Assembly (NCBI GenBank): GCA_964484135.1
Contig: CAZAEL010000003.1
Coordinates: 1 to 64,000 of the forward strand
Source: CAZAEL01 sp964484135
Lineage (GTDB): Bacteria > Elusimicrobiota > Elusimicrobia > FEN-1173
Direction of reading: 5' to 3'
Length of the DNA stretch: 64,000 nt
Numbering within the stretch: position 1 is the stretch's first letter; each line of letters starts with the position of its first letter. The notes under the pieces were generated by a model that ran no database searches, was not told where the DNA came from, and saw only the letters and a program-made list of their open reading frames with translations. This document shows, piece by piece, positions 9,001-16,828 of this stretch. The position numbers and the translations under genes are program-made.

Positions 9001-11483
9001 TTCGGTCCCTGCCATACAACATCCGGGTCTATGTCCTTTTCAACGTGGCCCGCGGGAACCGGCTCTTTTTCCGGGCCAACGACCGGCGGATCTTGGCGGA
9101 CGCCTTCCGGCAGATCGGAGTGCAAGCGAAGGAGATGCGGGGCACCGGTCGGGAAGCCATCTATCGGGTCAATCTGGAGGGGCGGGAGGCGGTGGTTCGA
9201 GTGTCCCAAACAAACGTGCTGCCTTTCCTGCGGGGCCCCACCACCCTGGCGGTCACCAGCGGGCCCGGCGGCGACGCCTATCAGATCGTCTTGAGCCGGG
9301 CGCTTTTTGACAGCGGCGACCGGCAAGCGGTGGCCGATCTGTTGCGTTTCCAAATGGCCAAGATCATCGCTCATCGGGGCGGCCAGGCCCCGGATGCGGG
9401 TTTCTCGTCCGCTTTGGGGCAGGTGGGCCATCGGCCCGTTGAGAGAGCTGTGGAATCGCAGCAACGGCACGCGGCGAGTCCCCGGGTTCCGGGCCTTTTG
9501 GAAGCCGTCAGCGGGAACGCGGAGGCGCGGGAACGGCTGATCGAGGCGGCCCAGCCCGCCATGGATTACCTCTCTCAAGGGGACCTTTTCCCCGGCCAGA
9601 CGGGGACCGATGTGGGCGCCTTTGTGGTCATGGGCAACCCGGACCTGGAAGCTCTGGTCCTTTTTGCCCAGGATTGGGTCCGTGGGGATCAGAAACCGCC
9701 CATCGTGCTGGTGGGCGGCCGCGGACGGGGGACGCCGGTCCTGGCGAAGAAGGCCCTCCTGCGGTACGGCGGACGGCTCTCTGCTCGGGAGCGCGCGGTT
9801 CTGTCGAACACGGATGCGACGGAGACCGAGATCATGCGGATCGTCTTTGAAAAAGAAGGGGTGCCCGCCGGTTCCCTCCATCCGGAGGCCGTGCCGTCAG
9901 GCAACACCCGAACCAACCTGCAGAACGCCCGGAGCGTCCTGGAGAGCCTGGGGATTCCGTCGAGCGTGAACGTGGCGCTGGTGACCTCTCCGCGCCTGTT
10001 GCGCCGGGCCCAGGCCACGGCCCGCACAGAGTGGAAAGAAAATGGGTGGAACGCGCTTCGGTTCCGATCCTACCACCCGGATTTGACCCAACTTTCTGAC
10101 GCCGAGCTGGTGGAGATGCTGAGCTATGTGGTGGGGGTCCCCGCTTCCGTCTTGCAGAGGTTCCCCGGCGCAGACCTCAACACGGGCAATGAGTTCCGGG
10201 GAATCGCGGACATGGAAGGAAGGAAGGACAGGCCGTTAAGAAAAGACGAGGCCGCTCTTTTGAATCAAACCTTGGACGCTTTTGAGCAGTTCCTCCGGGA
10301 TCTTCCCGTGGCCGCGGATTCCGACAGGCGGACCCTGGCCCTGGCCGATGCGCCTTCCGAGGGGGTGGCGGAGTTGGTCGCGCCGGTGCGGAGGATGTTG
10401 CGGCGCCTGGATCTGCCGCGGGACGTCTCCTCCGCCCTGACCGATGAGGACATGGACCGGCTTCTGCGGGAACTGCGGCTGTGGTCCCTCTTCTTCGGCC
10501 CGGAGCAGGCGGCCTTGACGGAGCCCTCCGTGATGCAAGAGCAGTTGTTGCGCGGCCTGCCCTATGCGGCGGACGCGGAACTGCCGGTGATCGCGGACCG
10601 CCTGGCGGCCCTGAACCTGTCGGGTCGTACGGATGAATTGGGCCGCATGGAGAAATTCGCCGAAGCCGTGGAAAAGGACGAGAAGGTCCTGGAGGCCTTC
10701 GCGCCTTTTCTGGTCAAGGCCCTCCTGGAGGAGGGGCGGCGACAGGGACAGTTGGGCGGATCTCTTGAGACAAGCCAAAGGACCCATTTCCAGCCTTTGG
10801 CCGAGACCCTTTTGGCCCTGGGCGCCCGGGCGGGCTTGAGGGCGGACGAAGGTTACGAAAATTTCGTCGAATGGCTCAGGGCCGTTTATGTGGACGGTTT
10901 CAAGCAAGGACAGGAACGGTTGGCCCTTTTGACACAGGACGTGGTGGGCAAAGGCAAGCCCGCCACCACCGCCGATCCCGCCCGGATGAACGTGAGCGTT
11001 TTCCACGTGACGGGGGTGGATTCGGCGGCGGAGATCGACCATCTGGCCGATATCTACGCCCAAAAGTTCGAGAACGCGGACCGACAGCAGCTGGACAAGT
11101 TCGGCGCCGTGATCTTCGCCCACCCCGGCGTGGATGCGGAAAAGCTCAAGGGGCGGTTCCTGCAGAAGCTCCGGGACAAGGGCCTTGATCTGGGGGTGGT
11201 CGGAAAAAACACCGTGGTGCTTCCGGCCGTGGGCAGCCTGGTGGGAGAACGGATCGACATGGACCGCATGTTCCAGGCCATCCAGGAGAGCTTCAAGGCC
11301 CAGAACGCCACCGTGGGCCAGATGCAGATCTTCAGCGCCCAGCCCACCCTTTTCATCGAATCCTGGCGCCAGGACATCGCCTGGGTGCTTTACCAGGTCC
11401 TGCCGGACGGCAAGCTCCTGCAGGCTTCCCGCAGCGTGGAGGAGAGCCTCAGGGCCATCCTCTACATCCAGCAACAGGCCTAA
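3..11483 (+). CDS. Giant multi-domain protein with nucleotidyltransferase-, HAD-, phosphoglucose-isomerase- and DUF218-like segments (5' partial)
   Basis: The reading frame is open to the left edge (residues F-Q-F-D precede the first GTG at 15), so the protein starts outside the window. At least 3,822 residues are visible, numbered here from GTG15. Around residue 775 a GGLGGRFGG loop with a nearby SKALVPF resembles sugar-nucleotidyltransferase P-loops. Residues 1387-1391 (DKDNT) fit HAD motif I. Residues ~2079-2360 carry the phosphoglucose isomerase signatures in order: GIGG (2079), SKSGSTDET (2138-2146), VGGR (2281), EQN (2356). An HEFRE motif at 2925-2929, with a His ~20 residues on, could bind metal. 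Residues ~3195-3360 match DUF218/YdcF-type proteins (GGRGRGT, then SGNTRTNLQNA). The rest is helix-rich and unrecognised. No membrane segment stands out; a signal peptide cannot be judged. The family assignments are by motif only. Enzymatic activity is uncertain and a structural or sugar-binding role is equally possible. Confidence 0.8.
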   Translation, partial: FQFDVTGAEDVTKKSHATLVLDTIASLGILPKEMLDQARKEKKDEEVLQFIFEHFLGPGKGIAIDMHVENIAANSGLAVSNLIAVGVALAFMRLMEPTEEALKSLSLEKSEDEVAEITLRMPEGKAFAEADDDFDVYEEVQISPDRGFLQEEEIRTYTARAVDGVIELDVPLEDLARTGDQSLRRRTVKVNKKTREVESHSEWSEPFPLVLRPGGEKRIFSGAQGEAAEVSYRKRVLEDTSHPDLVDRAIINSQHTQRNLGAMAGTQDDVAAEGGINLLLAGTPLEGLVNGRWVSFAGGVVPKRIKIKLSEWARKQLNEGLYFIRVGMTDPAEIALAEVKGTHMLNAETDAVDAWGQITRESIKALLRGDVKALGRLALSSIALREKICPSSINPIVIEGLEGVLKKWGGVGFSYGITGARSTGSIVVFVPPNLDPALKKQIIEDVENAISSSVDSRGKLMPVEERPHHYNSSVSQRGATIEVFTPEEMARRRERFVDPMARKLASRKQSMRTERASYTPEDMEELKRRYHAGESNLTLMTDEGIMTLSPDLMERVRQAEEDGHVVTMKDLEKWKKETLEELFEPVRTSQNPHLRGVVRSRLRGNMTDLMQLTNEEQRALLTAVSRGVVNFMINYELRDLRKLARALMAKDEAEVARILKDYEEERQRLSEELRLAEIHYKQEPKHSDKFQDAEFWELLEEEKAGLRREIETGREDGEDVREKEMLLGLLELAPNPEYLPWNHFLYDMSSTYRAKFGPRIQALRRLMKQGGFVDYVAAGGLGGRFGGTYASKALVPFHAGVETLDYLEISLRRYAAFCEQFPDKREGIYQVLFSAFSEDAILAVLDRLRKKAGVEHLAKARQGMNPVFFPTRQELLREADLKKAGKTAEQAAQVDLEYGRMIEVAEAALEAYRELERRKGNPDADKIQRAPFDRTGINPLNAFAPTGTAGSLEGMFLSDEELYTVASLRKMGYEIAYTDEQLREFGIEEDTPLPLAKAALIAEGLSVVMVQNVSSRAPVNPMAVADAAHDFEQHPDRIALMQVVNVAGGEDAGGHVVVKKETGAITTLEGSLSKFGERAFLQNDWTTMATGTVFLNAKQLYRILGYASPEDFLRATPEQRREVMARKMNHEWPHIIQMKPKKEETIGQTWNHQVEQQEVVFNMVLEYLQQQMGPGVVRLQEVTARANFMDEKDMEQLVRRLQQQASYRTGAGQRVPLWDQTEEEVRDEEALADQAGKEWAAIYAEYGLIQQSGAVLNSLSPGAYNDYTAGHLLDEAAAHRRPFLGQPGPANLAGLADKMWEKFHGYRDLSRDMFSLSPAAKKEEMKELAGLIIRTETLLSKATGEEKQVLEAVRDELVALFDQVAEAYLVRDLGMDLPMVSSSRRTTALIDKDNTIGAPAEALNPQQARDILGYLLEGMNIYILTGASAQEAWENVFVPILAELDRRDDIPPLIKALAIERLQMMANDGGSVVAATLDKASGTFVPKPLVPNLIYRDGRWVPLKDIAGDRANRARVWDVSVQQYLLQLFREKRFAEHLGVTDDNRAEFEAFVLSLHLSPDDIDDMMSMDPLKFQTVRHSMSWALERMLKNAPAGPFADKFNAIFQQRASTLMKLNRVFEGENRAIIDELVEEVYDHEQAPPSLEMSAEERRKDVVFTAEQEIMAALMLLHYKESAGVFGSVSGDEMDKKKHIRQIAPLAELILKRVFWTNVSNGIDKAFVDLKKEGRFNYQDDQGPVAHAVRAGPGYFNLVLASASKPNFVEGMLQSFVTFRNTVVIMGDSITDQGKFPAVFSAPLPSGMTAKQRRALQNIERKKIKLSEKDGVLTFEFEGHMTAQTYERLKRFSVGGPDVQSRWLAALEKMYGASRAMYQERIVLRVLLGGLIEMNTLERAKRMAEGLLRTIYYNARLNIMRNGFEGLRWGPTAFYPIMRSIIDVSKGRYAFRWEGDWEQNRDRYARRMITWLNQHKTEGFLFVRPRKLKKVDDPWRNEKSRAARLAEALRSVLRGDAASAAEFEKGGYGKKGYGVKAGSAVDGSFALEGEEGYFTERGREVFLKTVESMRAFFQRREQRLGKPIKLVIKPGIGGQHTPFQGIAGAFEVIDPATGKVVGEYELGKDYGRSLAELLKRHGADWDQVAVIPSSKSGSTDETMLIFEDVLYALLLNVAESRQAGTGKAFADLVFDVLNEVNFRDGQERSGKDLFKVDRERFGTDSLLELIQQRAREKGLGLEASQVKDVLGTVLGNMFFETTDRPSESRLSAFVRNSGLDKALGEDAPGFGAMFDNVGGRWTADLHMMTFLARQGTPEQAEAYWAARERGMRRVREGTHLGNRLGDMVLDQGVTDIALVVPDELFWFGKSIEQNFNESVWQNGFANLVAIKASQWEAQKDNYAHRPGHLVINLSDEDMDGSVRSVEVAAPKIKEGADVEEVLLGFAELTTTFYGMTNTVGNRLLVRALDAARRIAAQGDYAAVAALVAVEGAKPEEIQRTEADLRRRYPAPAALAEAFSVDVLDLNDLDHPATRIVQKNLFLRQPYVELGKGLLEETLKTAQKEKTLEADLSRIQSQASEGRGETNVPGLRMPADGVRDMKVLADLIRQAADHARETGRKFVPFIYLEGEKFQELRDALTRMGYEWVLQGTGDQHISYQQVLAQPQKYLPFIISMVPPADVTPGRPAIGFAKGYLHNVSPHVVRDFFAHASYRALTELRAAQGGRGVFLRLSDTPENVQMIKDAAKEASPAPLAGAWHAGEVAELLAREVLPRAGRATLALTTLGLSEILALLRDVERGVSGAEDRLLGEIQKLPENVQFLLLHNVALAHTVKLSGASEQGLRDKISEVAGRMGATVGSVQREGDALLVTLDRDGRAASVRISLSDVPSFFERTDLHALGTIRGPTDQDPSYYGMTLQAALFDRRLNSADDFSNLEDVLEHEFREIFIWTQDPNMGPEQAHQAAMSEQDAGAPARIEAALDELVERQGQAPGWVHLQGFVNRELWGRFFQNLRSLPYNIRVYVLFNVARGNRLFFRANDRRILADAFRQIGVQAKEMRGTGREAIYRVNLEGREAVVRVSQTNVLPFLRGPTTLAVTSGPGGDAYQIVLSRALFDSGDRQAVADLLRFQMAKIIAHRGGQAPDAGFSSALGQVGHRPVERAVESQQRHAASPRVPGLLEAVSGNAEARERLIEAAQPAMDYLSQGDLFPGQTGTDVGAFVVMGNPDLEALVLFAQDWVRGDQKPPIVLVGGRGRGTPVLAKKALLRYGGRLSARERAVLSNTDATETEIMRIVFEKEGVPAGSLHPEAVPSGNTRTNLQNARSVLESLGIPSSVNVALVTSPRLLRRAQATARTEWKENGWNALRFRSYHPDLTQLSDAELVEMLSYVVGVPASVLQRFPGADLNTGNEFRGIADMEGRKDRPLRKDEAALLNQTLDAFEQFLRDLPVAADSDRRTLALADAPSEGVAELVAPVRRMLRRLDLPRDVSSALTDEDMDRLLRELRLWSLFFGPEQAALTEPSVMQEQLLRGLPYAADAELPVIADRLAALNLSGRTDELGRMEKFAEAVEKDEKVLEAFAPFLVKALLEEGRRQGQLGGSLETSQRTHFQPLAETLLALGARAGLRADEGYENFVEWLRAVYVDGFKQGQERLALLTQDVVGKGKPATTADPARMNVSVFHVTGVDSAAEIDHLADIYAQKFENADRQQLDKFGAVIFAHPGVDAEKLKGRFLQKLRDKGLDLGVVGKNTVVLPAVGSLVGERIDMDRMFQAIQESFKAQNATVGQMQIFSAQPTLFIESWRQDIAWVLYQVLPDGKLLQASRSVEESLRAILYIQQQA

Positions 11484-11523
11484 TCCAACAGACATTTCAG
11501 GTCTTTTTTCAACGGGCTCGGGG

Positions 11524-11548
11524 CTTCCCGCCGGGGAGGGGACTTTTT
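11524..11548 (+). terminator. Weak candidate terminator after the giant gene
   Basis: A 6-bp stem with one G-U pair (CTTCCC/GGGGAG) and a 3-nt loop is followed, after five bases, by five Ts. A second weak option is a 4-bp AGAC/GTCT stem running into six Ts near 11502. Either would separate the giant gene from the promoter at 11560. Neither is a strong intrinsic terminator. Confidence 0.3.
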
Positions 11549-11559
11549 GTCCGGCCGGT

Positions 11560-11588
11560 TTGACAAGCCATCCCCGTTAAAATACAAT
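11560..11588 (+). promoter_or_regulatory. Sigma70-type promoter for the idh-ndk-receiver operon
   Basis: TTGACA at 11560-11565, a 17-bp spacer and TACAAT at 11583-11588 form a near-consensus housekeeping promoter. Transcription would start near 11595 and give a leader of about 45 nt before the idh ATG. A purine-rich AGGGAGAAGGA stretch from about 11620 serves as ribosome binding site. Confidence 0.75.
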
Positions 11589-11640
11589 CGAAAAAATCAA
11601 TCTTTTCATCTATACTTCAAGGGAGAAGGAAACAACCCGA

Positions 11641-12719
<1,079 letters not shown>

Positions 12720-12723
<4 letters not shown>

Positions 12724-13220
12724 CGAAAACCCGGGAACAGGCGCCGGCCCCCGAGGGCGCGGCGTCCTTGAACGAGGAGATCACCTGCGTCATCGTCAAA
12801 CCGGACGGCGTGGGCAAGCGGGTGGTGGGGAAGATCATCGACCGGTTTGAGAGCGAGGGGTTCCAGCTCCTGGCCATGAAAACGGTGCGTCCCACGCCCG
12901 CCTTGATGGAGGAGTTCTACGCGGAGCACAAGGGCAAGCCCTTTTTCCCGCCGTTCCTGCGTTTCGTGACCTCCGGTCCCTTGGTGGTCACGGCCTGGCG
13001 CGGGGCCGGCGCGGTGGCCCGCGTGCGGCAGATCATCGGCGCCACCAACTCCCCGGAGGCCGCCCCCGGGACCCTGCGCAGGACCTGGGGCACGGACAAC
13101 CGCCGCAACCTGGTGCACGCCTCGGATTCCTCCAAGAGCGCGGCGCGGGAGGTGGCTTTCTTTTTCTCGCCGGAGGACGCGGCCCCCTACGACGGGGACG
13201 CCTGGCAGAAAGCGGGGTAA
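12720..13220 (+). CDS. ndk: Nucleoside diphosphate kinase
   Basis: Transfers the gamma-phosphate of ATP to NDPs through a phosphohistidine. The fold markers are present: VIVKPDGVGKRVVGKII near the start, the RQIIGATNSPEAAPGTLR segment and the active-site NLVHASDS, where the His is the phosphorylated residue. Most family members have HGSDS, so the Gly-to-Ala change after the His is a small departure. At 166 aa it is longer than the usual ~140, because of an 18-residue N-terminal extension rich in Ala/Pro/Glu. The start is the ATG overlapping the idh stop, which suggests translational coupling. Confidence 0.92.
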
Positions 13221-13226
13221 GAGCGG

Positions 13227-13655
13227 ATGGCGGGCGGCAGTTCGGACAAACGCATCGTCCTGATCGCGGACGACGAGCCCGATTCCCTGGAGATGCTGAA
13301 GATCCTGGTGGAGCGTCACGGCCACGAGGTGGTGACCGCGGCCAACGGCCGGGAGGCCATCGACCGGGTGGTGGACCTGCAGCCGGACCTGGTGCTCCTG
13401 GACGTCATGATGCCCGGGGTGGACGGCGCCACGGTCTGCCAGCACATCAAGAGCAACGACATGCTCAAGCGGATCAAGGTGATCCTGTACACCGCCAAAG
13501 AGAAGGTGCAGGGGCGGGAGGCCGCCAAGAAAGCCGGGGCCGACGCCTTCCTGGCCAAACCCTTTGAGCCGGAGGAGCTCTGGGAGGTCATGACCCGCCT
13601 TCTGGCCCAACAGGACAAAGAGAGCCCCAAGCTCGTCAAAAAGCTGGGGTTGTAG
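13227..13655 (+). CDS. Stand-alone response regulator receiver protein
   Basis: A single CheY-like receiver of 142 residues with no output domain. The acidic pocket (ADDEPDS), the phospho-acceptor Asp in LLDVMMPG and the conserved Lys in LAKPFEP are all present, so it should be phosphorylatable. The 20-residue tail after the receiver is charged and short. It begins 6 nt after ndk and is probably co-transcribed. No histidine kinase is encoded nearby, so the partner is unknown. The diguanylate cyclase gene 1.4 kb downstream is a possible functional neighbour, but nothing in the sequence links them directly. Confidence 0.9.
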   Translation: MAGGSSDKRIVLIADDEPDSLEMLKILVERHGHEVVTAANGREAIDRVVDLQPDLVLLDVMMPGVDGATVCQHIKSNDMLKRIKVILYTAKEKVQGREAAKKAGADAFLAKPFEPEELWEVMTRLLAQQDKESPKLVKKLGL

Positions 13656-13690
13656 AAACCGTCGGACGGGATTGACCGGACCAAACCAAG

Positions 13691-13750
13691 GCCCCCGTTC
13701 CGGCGCCGCGACACCCCCTCCGGGGAGCGTTGGCGCGCCGGAACAAGGGC
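13691..13750 (+). repeat. Long interrupted inverted repeat after the receiver gene
   Basis: A perfect 10-bp arm GTTCCGGCGC (13697-13706) has its complement at 13735-13744. After two mismatches, a further GCCC/GGGC pair extends it to 13691-13694 and 13747-13750. The loop is 28 nt. No T-run follows on either strand, so it is not a classic intrinsic terminator. It may block read-through, stabilise the mRNA 3' end, or act in Rho-dependent termination. Confidence 0.5.
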
Positions 13751-13806
13751 GGGCGGCCTAAAACTTCCGAACACGAAAAAATGATTCTTGAGGCCACCCA
13801 TTTCCC

Positions 13807-15087
13807 ATGAATCACCAAAGTAAAGCGGTTGAGCTGAACCTCTGGGTCATGCCCAACGCCGGATTCGGAACCCGTCGCATATTGGAGGGCCTCCTGCGGC
13901 GGTTCCATCAGGCCAACCCCCGCATCCGGGTCCGCACCTGGACCTTCCCCTTTTCCATCGTTTGGGACCGCCTCATGACCGGTCTGAAGCGTCCCCATTG
14001 GCCCATTTACCCGGACGTGCTCCAGATCGGCAGCACCTGGACCTGCACCCTGGCGTTTTTGGGGGGTCTCAGGGAGCTCACCCCCCGGTTGGATGAGCTG
14101 GACCGGGACAACTTCATCCCCACGGTCCTGGAATCCTGCTATCTGCCCCACACCCGCCGGCTCTTCGCGGTCCCCTGGTTCATGGACCTGCGTCTCCTCT
14201 ATTACCGCCGCGACATCCTGAAGTCCTTGGGGATCAAGCCGGGGGACCTGGACACCTGGGAGTCCTTTCGCCGCGTCTGCCATCGGATCACCCGGGCCCG
14301 GGGGCGGCACCGGAACCTCTATACCCTGGCCATGTCCGGGCAAAAGGGGGAGGTTTTGATCCATGACCTGGCGCCCTGGATCTGGGGGGGCGGGGGGGAG
14401 TTCTTCACCGCGGACGACCGCCACACGGCTTTTGACCGGCCGGAAGCCATGGAGGGGCTGAAGTTTTTTTTCTCCCTCATGGTGGACGGCTGCATCCCGC
14501 TCCTGGGGCGGGACCGGTTCGCTTCCGGAAACTTTTTCAGCGGGCATTCGGTCCTGCAGTTTTCAGGCACATGGCCCCTCAACAGCTATTTCCGGCCCGG
14601 ACACAAGCTTTACCGGCCCGAGGTGGCGGGCAATTTCGGCACGGCGCCCTTTCCCCTGGGGCCGGCGGGCCGTTTCACCTTCCTGGGCGGAAGCCACCTG
14701 GCCATCTCCGCCATGACGCGGTACCCCGACGAAAGCTGGGCCCTCCTGCGTTTTTTGAGTTCGCCCCAGGCCCAGTTGGAGCACGCCAAGGCCATCGGCA
14801 TGCTCCCCTGCCGCCAGTCGGAGCTGCCGGGCCTGTTCTCCGGCCGGAAGGAGTCGGGCCTGTTCGCCGGGCACGAGGAGGCCGGGCGGGTCTTCCTGGA
14901 ATCCCTGACCTACGCCCGCCTCCTGCCCCAGGTGCCCACCCTGGGGACCCTGGAGCGCATGTTCGTCCGCTGCACCTCGGACATCGTCAAGATGATCGTG
15001 AAGAAGGAGTACACCGTCCAGAAGCTGCAGGAATGCGTGCGCGAGTCGGCCCAGGAAAGCAATTACATCCTGTCCCTCTATGGCTAG
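13807..15087 (+). CDS. Family 1 extracellular solute-binding protein homologue lacking a signal peptide
   Basis: At 426 aa it has the architecture of ABC sugar-binding proteins: early LWVMPNAGFG, a PDVLQIGSTW segment, a VPWFMDLRLLYYRRDIL hinge-like region, FSGTWPL and the GGSHLAIS motif followed by SWALLRFLSS. The N-terminus (MNHQSKAVELNLW) has no hydrophobic stretch or lipobox Cys, and there is no upstream in-frame start that would add one. No ABC permease or ATPase lies nearby. Its stop overlaps the start of a cytoplasmic diguanylate cyclase by 8 nt. I infer a cytoplasmic sensory binding protein rather than a transport component; the ligand is unknown. Confidence 0.8.
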   Translation: MNHQSKAVELNLWVMPNAGFGTRRILEGLLRRFHQANPRIRVRTWTFPFSIVWDRLMTGLKRPHWPIYPDVLQIGSTWTCTLAFLGGLRELTPRLDELDRDNFIPTVLESCYLPHTRRLFAVPWFMDLRLLYYRRDILKSLGIKPGDLDTWESFRRVCHRITRARGRHRNLYTLAMSGQKGEVLIHDLAPWIWGGGGEFFTADDRHTAFDRPEAMEGLKFFFSLMVDGCIPLLGRDRFASGNFFSGHSVLQFSGTWPLNSYFRPGHKLYRPEVAGNFGTAPFPLGPAGRFTFLGGSHLAISAMTRYPDESWALLRFLSSPQAQLEHAKAIGMLPCRQSELPGLFSGRKESGLFAGHEEAGRVFLESLTYARLLPQVPTLGTLERMFVRCTSDIVKMIVKKEYTVQKLQECVRESAQESNYILSLYG

Positions 15088-16627
15088 CGCCTTCCCGGGA
15101 AAAATGCGGCCCGCGTCCCTGGGCCTGGAAGACAGCGACCTGGGCGTGCTGCGCATCCGCCAGTGGCGGGAGGTGGTGGCGGAATTGCACGGCGTGGTGG
15201 AGAAGGCGTTTCATCTCATCCACCGGGCCGTCGGTTTCGACATGGGGGCCTTTTTCCTCCTGGACCCGGACGCCCAGGTGTTCCGGGCCATCAAGGTCAT
15301 GAGCCAGGGGGAGCTCCTGGACGGCGAGGAAGAGATGCCCCTGCCGCCCCATTCCCCCCTGCGGCGGCTCCTGGAGGGGCGCAAGGATTTCCTCGTGTTT
15401 GGGCCGCCCGAGAACGCGGTTTTCATCCCTCTGATCGCCTTCGCCAAGGTGCTGGGCGTCCTGCGCCTGGACCGCTGGCGGCAGCGGCGTTCTTTCACCT
15501 CCCGGGAAAAGGACTTTCTGCGGCAGGTGGCCCGGTCCCTGGGGTTGGCCGTCTGGCGCATCCATTTGATGGTTCAGGAGCGGGCCTGGGACAACCAGCT
15601 GCGCACCTTCAACGAGGTCAGCATGCTCATCCACCAGTCCCTGCGCCTCAAAAAGCTGCTGGAGGACGTGGCCAAGCGGATCGTGAAGAACCTGGGGTTC
15701 GACCGGGTGAAGGTCTATCTGGTGGACCCCAAAAAGAAGACCCTGCGGGGGGAACTGGGGTACACCATCTTCGAGGGGGCCATGGACATCTCGGAGGAGA
15801 TCCACCCCATCCGGCCCGGGGTCAACCCCCTGGTGGACGCGCTCCTGGGGGACGGCCGCCCCTCGGGGGGGGAGGTGTACCGGGAAACCATCCGGTACAT
15901 CCCGCTGCGCGCCCGCACCGACGTGACCGGCATCCTGATGGTGGACAACGTGCTCAGCCAGCAGGAAATCTCGGAGGACGAGATCCGGATCCTGGAGATC
16001 CTGGCCGGCCAGCTGGGTCTGGCCATCAAGAACGCGGAGCTGTATGAGGGCGTGGAGGAGCTGTCCATCACGGACGAACTCACCCGGCTCTACCTGCCCC
16101 GGCACTTCCGGGAGCGGCTGGAGCAGGAATGCCAGCGCGCGGCCCGGGCCAACGGCCGCTTCGCCCTCTGCATGCTGGACGTGGACCTTTTCAAAAGGAT
16201 CAACGACACCTACGGGCACCCCGTCGGGGACCGCGTCCTGCAGGGGCTGGCCCGCCAGCTCCGCGCCGTGTCCCGCAAGATCGACGTGCTCTGCCGCTAC
16301 GGCGGGGACGAGTTCATGATCCTGCTCCCGGACACCAGCGCGGAACAGGCCCTGCAGTTCGCCGAGCGCCTCCGGGAATCCATCGAGCGCCTGCCCTTCC
16401 CCCTGCCGCACGAGCAGGCCCTGCACGTGAGCGTGAGCGTGGGCGTGGCCGTGTACCCCGAAAACGGCGCCCTGGCCGAGGACCTGATCCGGACGGCGGA
16501 CGCGGCGCTCCTCTGGGGCAAGAGCCGGGGGCGCAACGCGGTCCATCTCTATTCCCCGGAGGCGGAGCGGGCCCGCCTTCCCCGCCCGGCGGCCGACGTC
16601 CCGGAGACCGGCCCACAAAAATCTTGA
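15080..16627 (+). CDS. GAF-GAF-GGDEF diguanylate cyclase
   Basis: A 515-residue soluble protein predicted to make cyclic di-GMP from two GTP. Two GAF-like sensory segments (roughly residues 25-170 and 180-325) precede a GGDEF domain starting near DELTRLYLPRHF. The active-site signature GGDEF is at 408-412 and an intact inhibitory I-site RKID lies five residues upstream (399-402), so activity with product feedback is expected. No membrane segment or signal peptide is visible. The ATG overlaps the preceding binding-protein gene by 8 nt, so the two are probably co-translated. The second GAF lies in a long helical linker context typical of dimeric cyclases. The GAF ligands cannot be deduced. Confidence 0.9.
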   Translation: MASAFPGKMRPASLGLEDSDLGVLRIRQWREVVAELHGVVEKAFHLIHRAVGFDMGAFFLLDPDAQVFRAIKVMSQGELLDGEEEMPLPPHSPLRRLLEGRKDFLVFGPPENAVFIPLIAFAKVLGVLRLDRWRQRRSFTSREKDFLRQVARSLGLAVWRIHLMVQERAWDNQLRTFNEVSMLIHQSLRLKKLLEDVAKRIVKNLGFDRVKVYLVDPKKKTLRGELGYTIFEGAMDISEEIHPIRPGVNPLVDALLGDGRPSGGEVYRETIRYIPLRARTDVTGILMVDNVLSQQEISEDEIRILEILAGQLGLAIKNAELYEGVEELSITDELTRLYLPRHFRERLEQECQRAARANGRFALCMLDVDLFKRINDTYGHPVGDRVLQGLARQLRAVSRKIDVLCRYGGDEFMILLPDTSAEQALQFAERLRESIERLPFPLPHEQALHVSVSVGVAVYPENGALAEDLIRTADAALLWGKSRGRNAVHLYSPEAERARLPRPAADVPETGPQKS

Positions 16628-16651
16628 CAGGCGTCCTTTTTTTGGTATAAT
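16624..16651 (+). promoter_or_regulatory. Near-consensus sigma70 promoter for rho
   Basis: TTGACA (16624-16629) and a perfect TATAAT (16646-16651) are separated by 16 bp. The -35 box overlaps the stop codon of the diguanylate cyclase gene. Expected start near 16658, which leaves a leader of about 170 nt ahead of rho. A GGAGG site (16816-16820) lies 8 nt before the ATG. Confidence 0.85.
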
Positions 16652-16828
16652 AAACCCCGAAGCACCCGCCTTCACCCGTCAGAATCTCTGATCGCCGAGC
16701 GGAATTTCCAAAAAGTTTTTTGAAACCCGGTCACATTTTTCAAACCCGCGGCATTTTCGCGTTTTTGAGATTTTTCAACTCCCTGGCAGCTTAAAATCCC
16801 AAAACACCATCCTCCGGAGGTTTCCCAG

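Noticed and set aside
3930..9881. Very long open frame of ~1,980 codons on the minus strand opposite the giant gene
   Set aside because: Its predicted protein is Arg/Gly/His/Pro/Val-rich and has no recognisable motif, as expected for the complement of GC-rich codons. The + strand frame has clear domain signatures.
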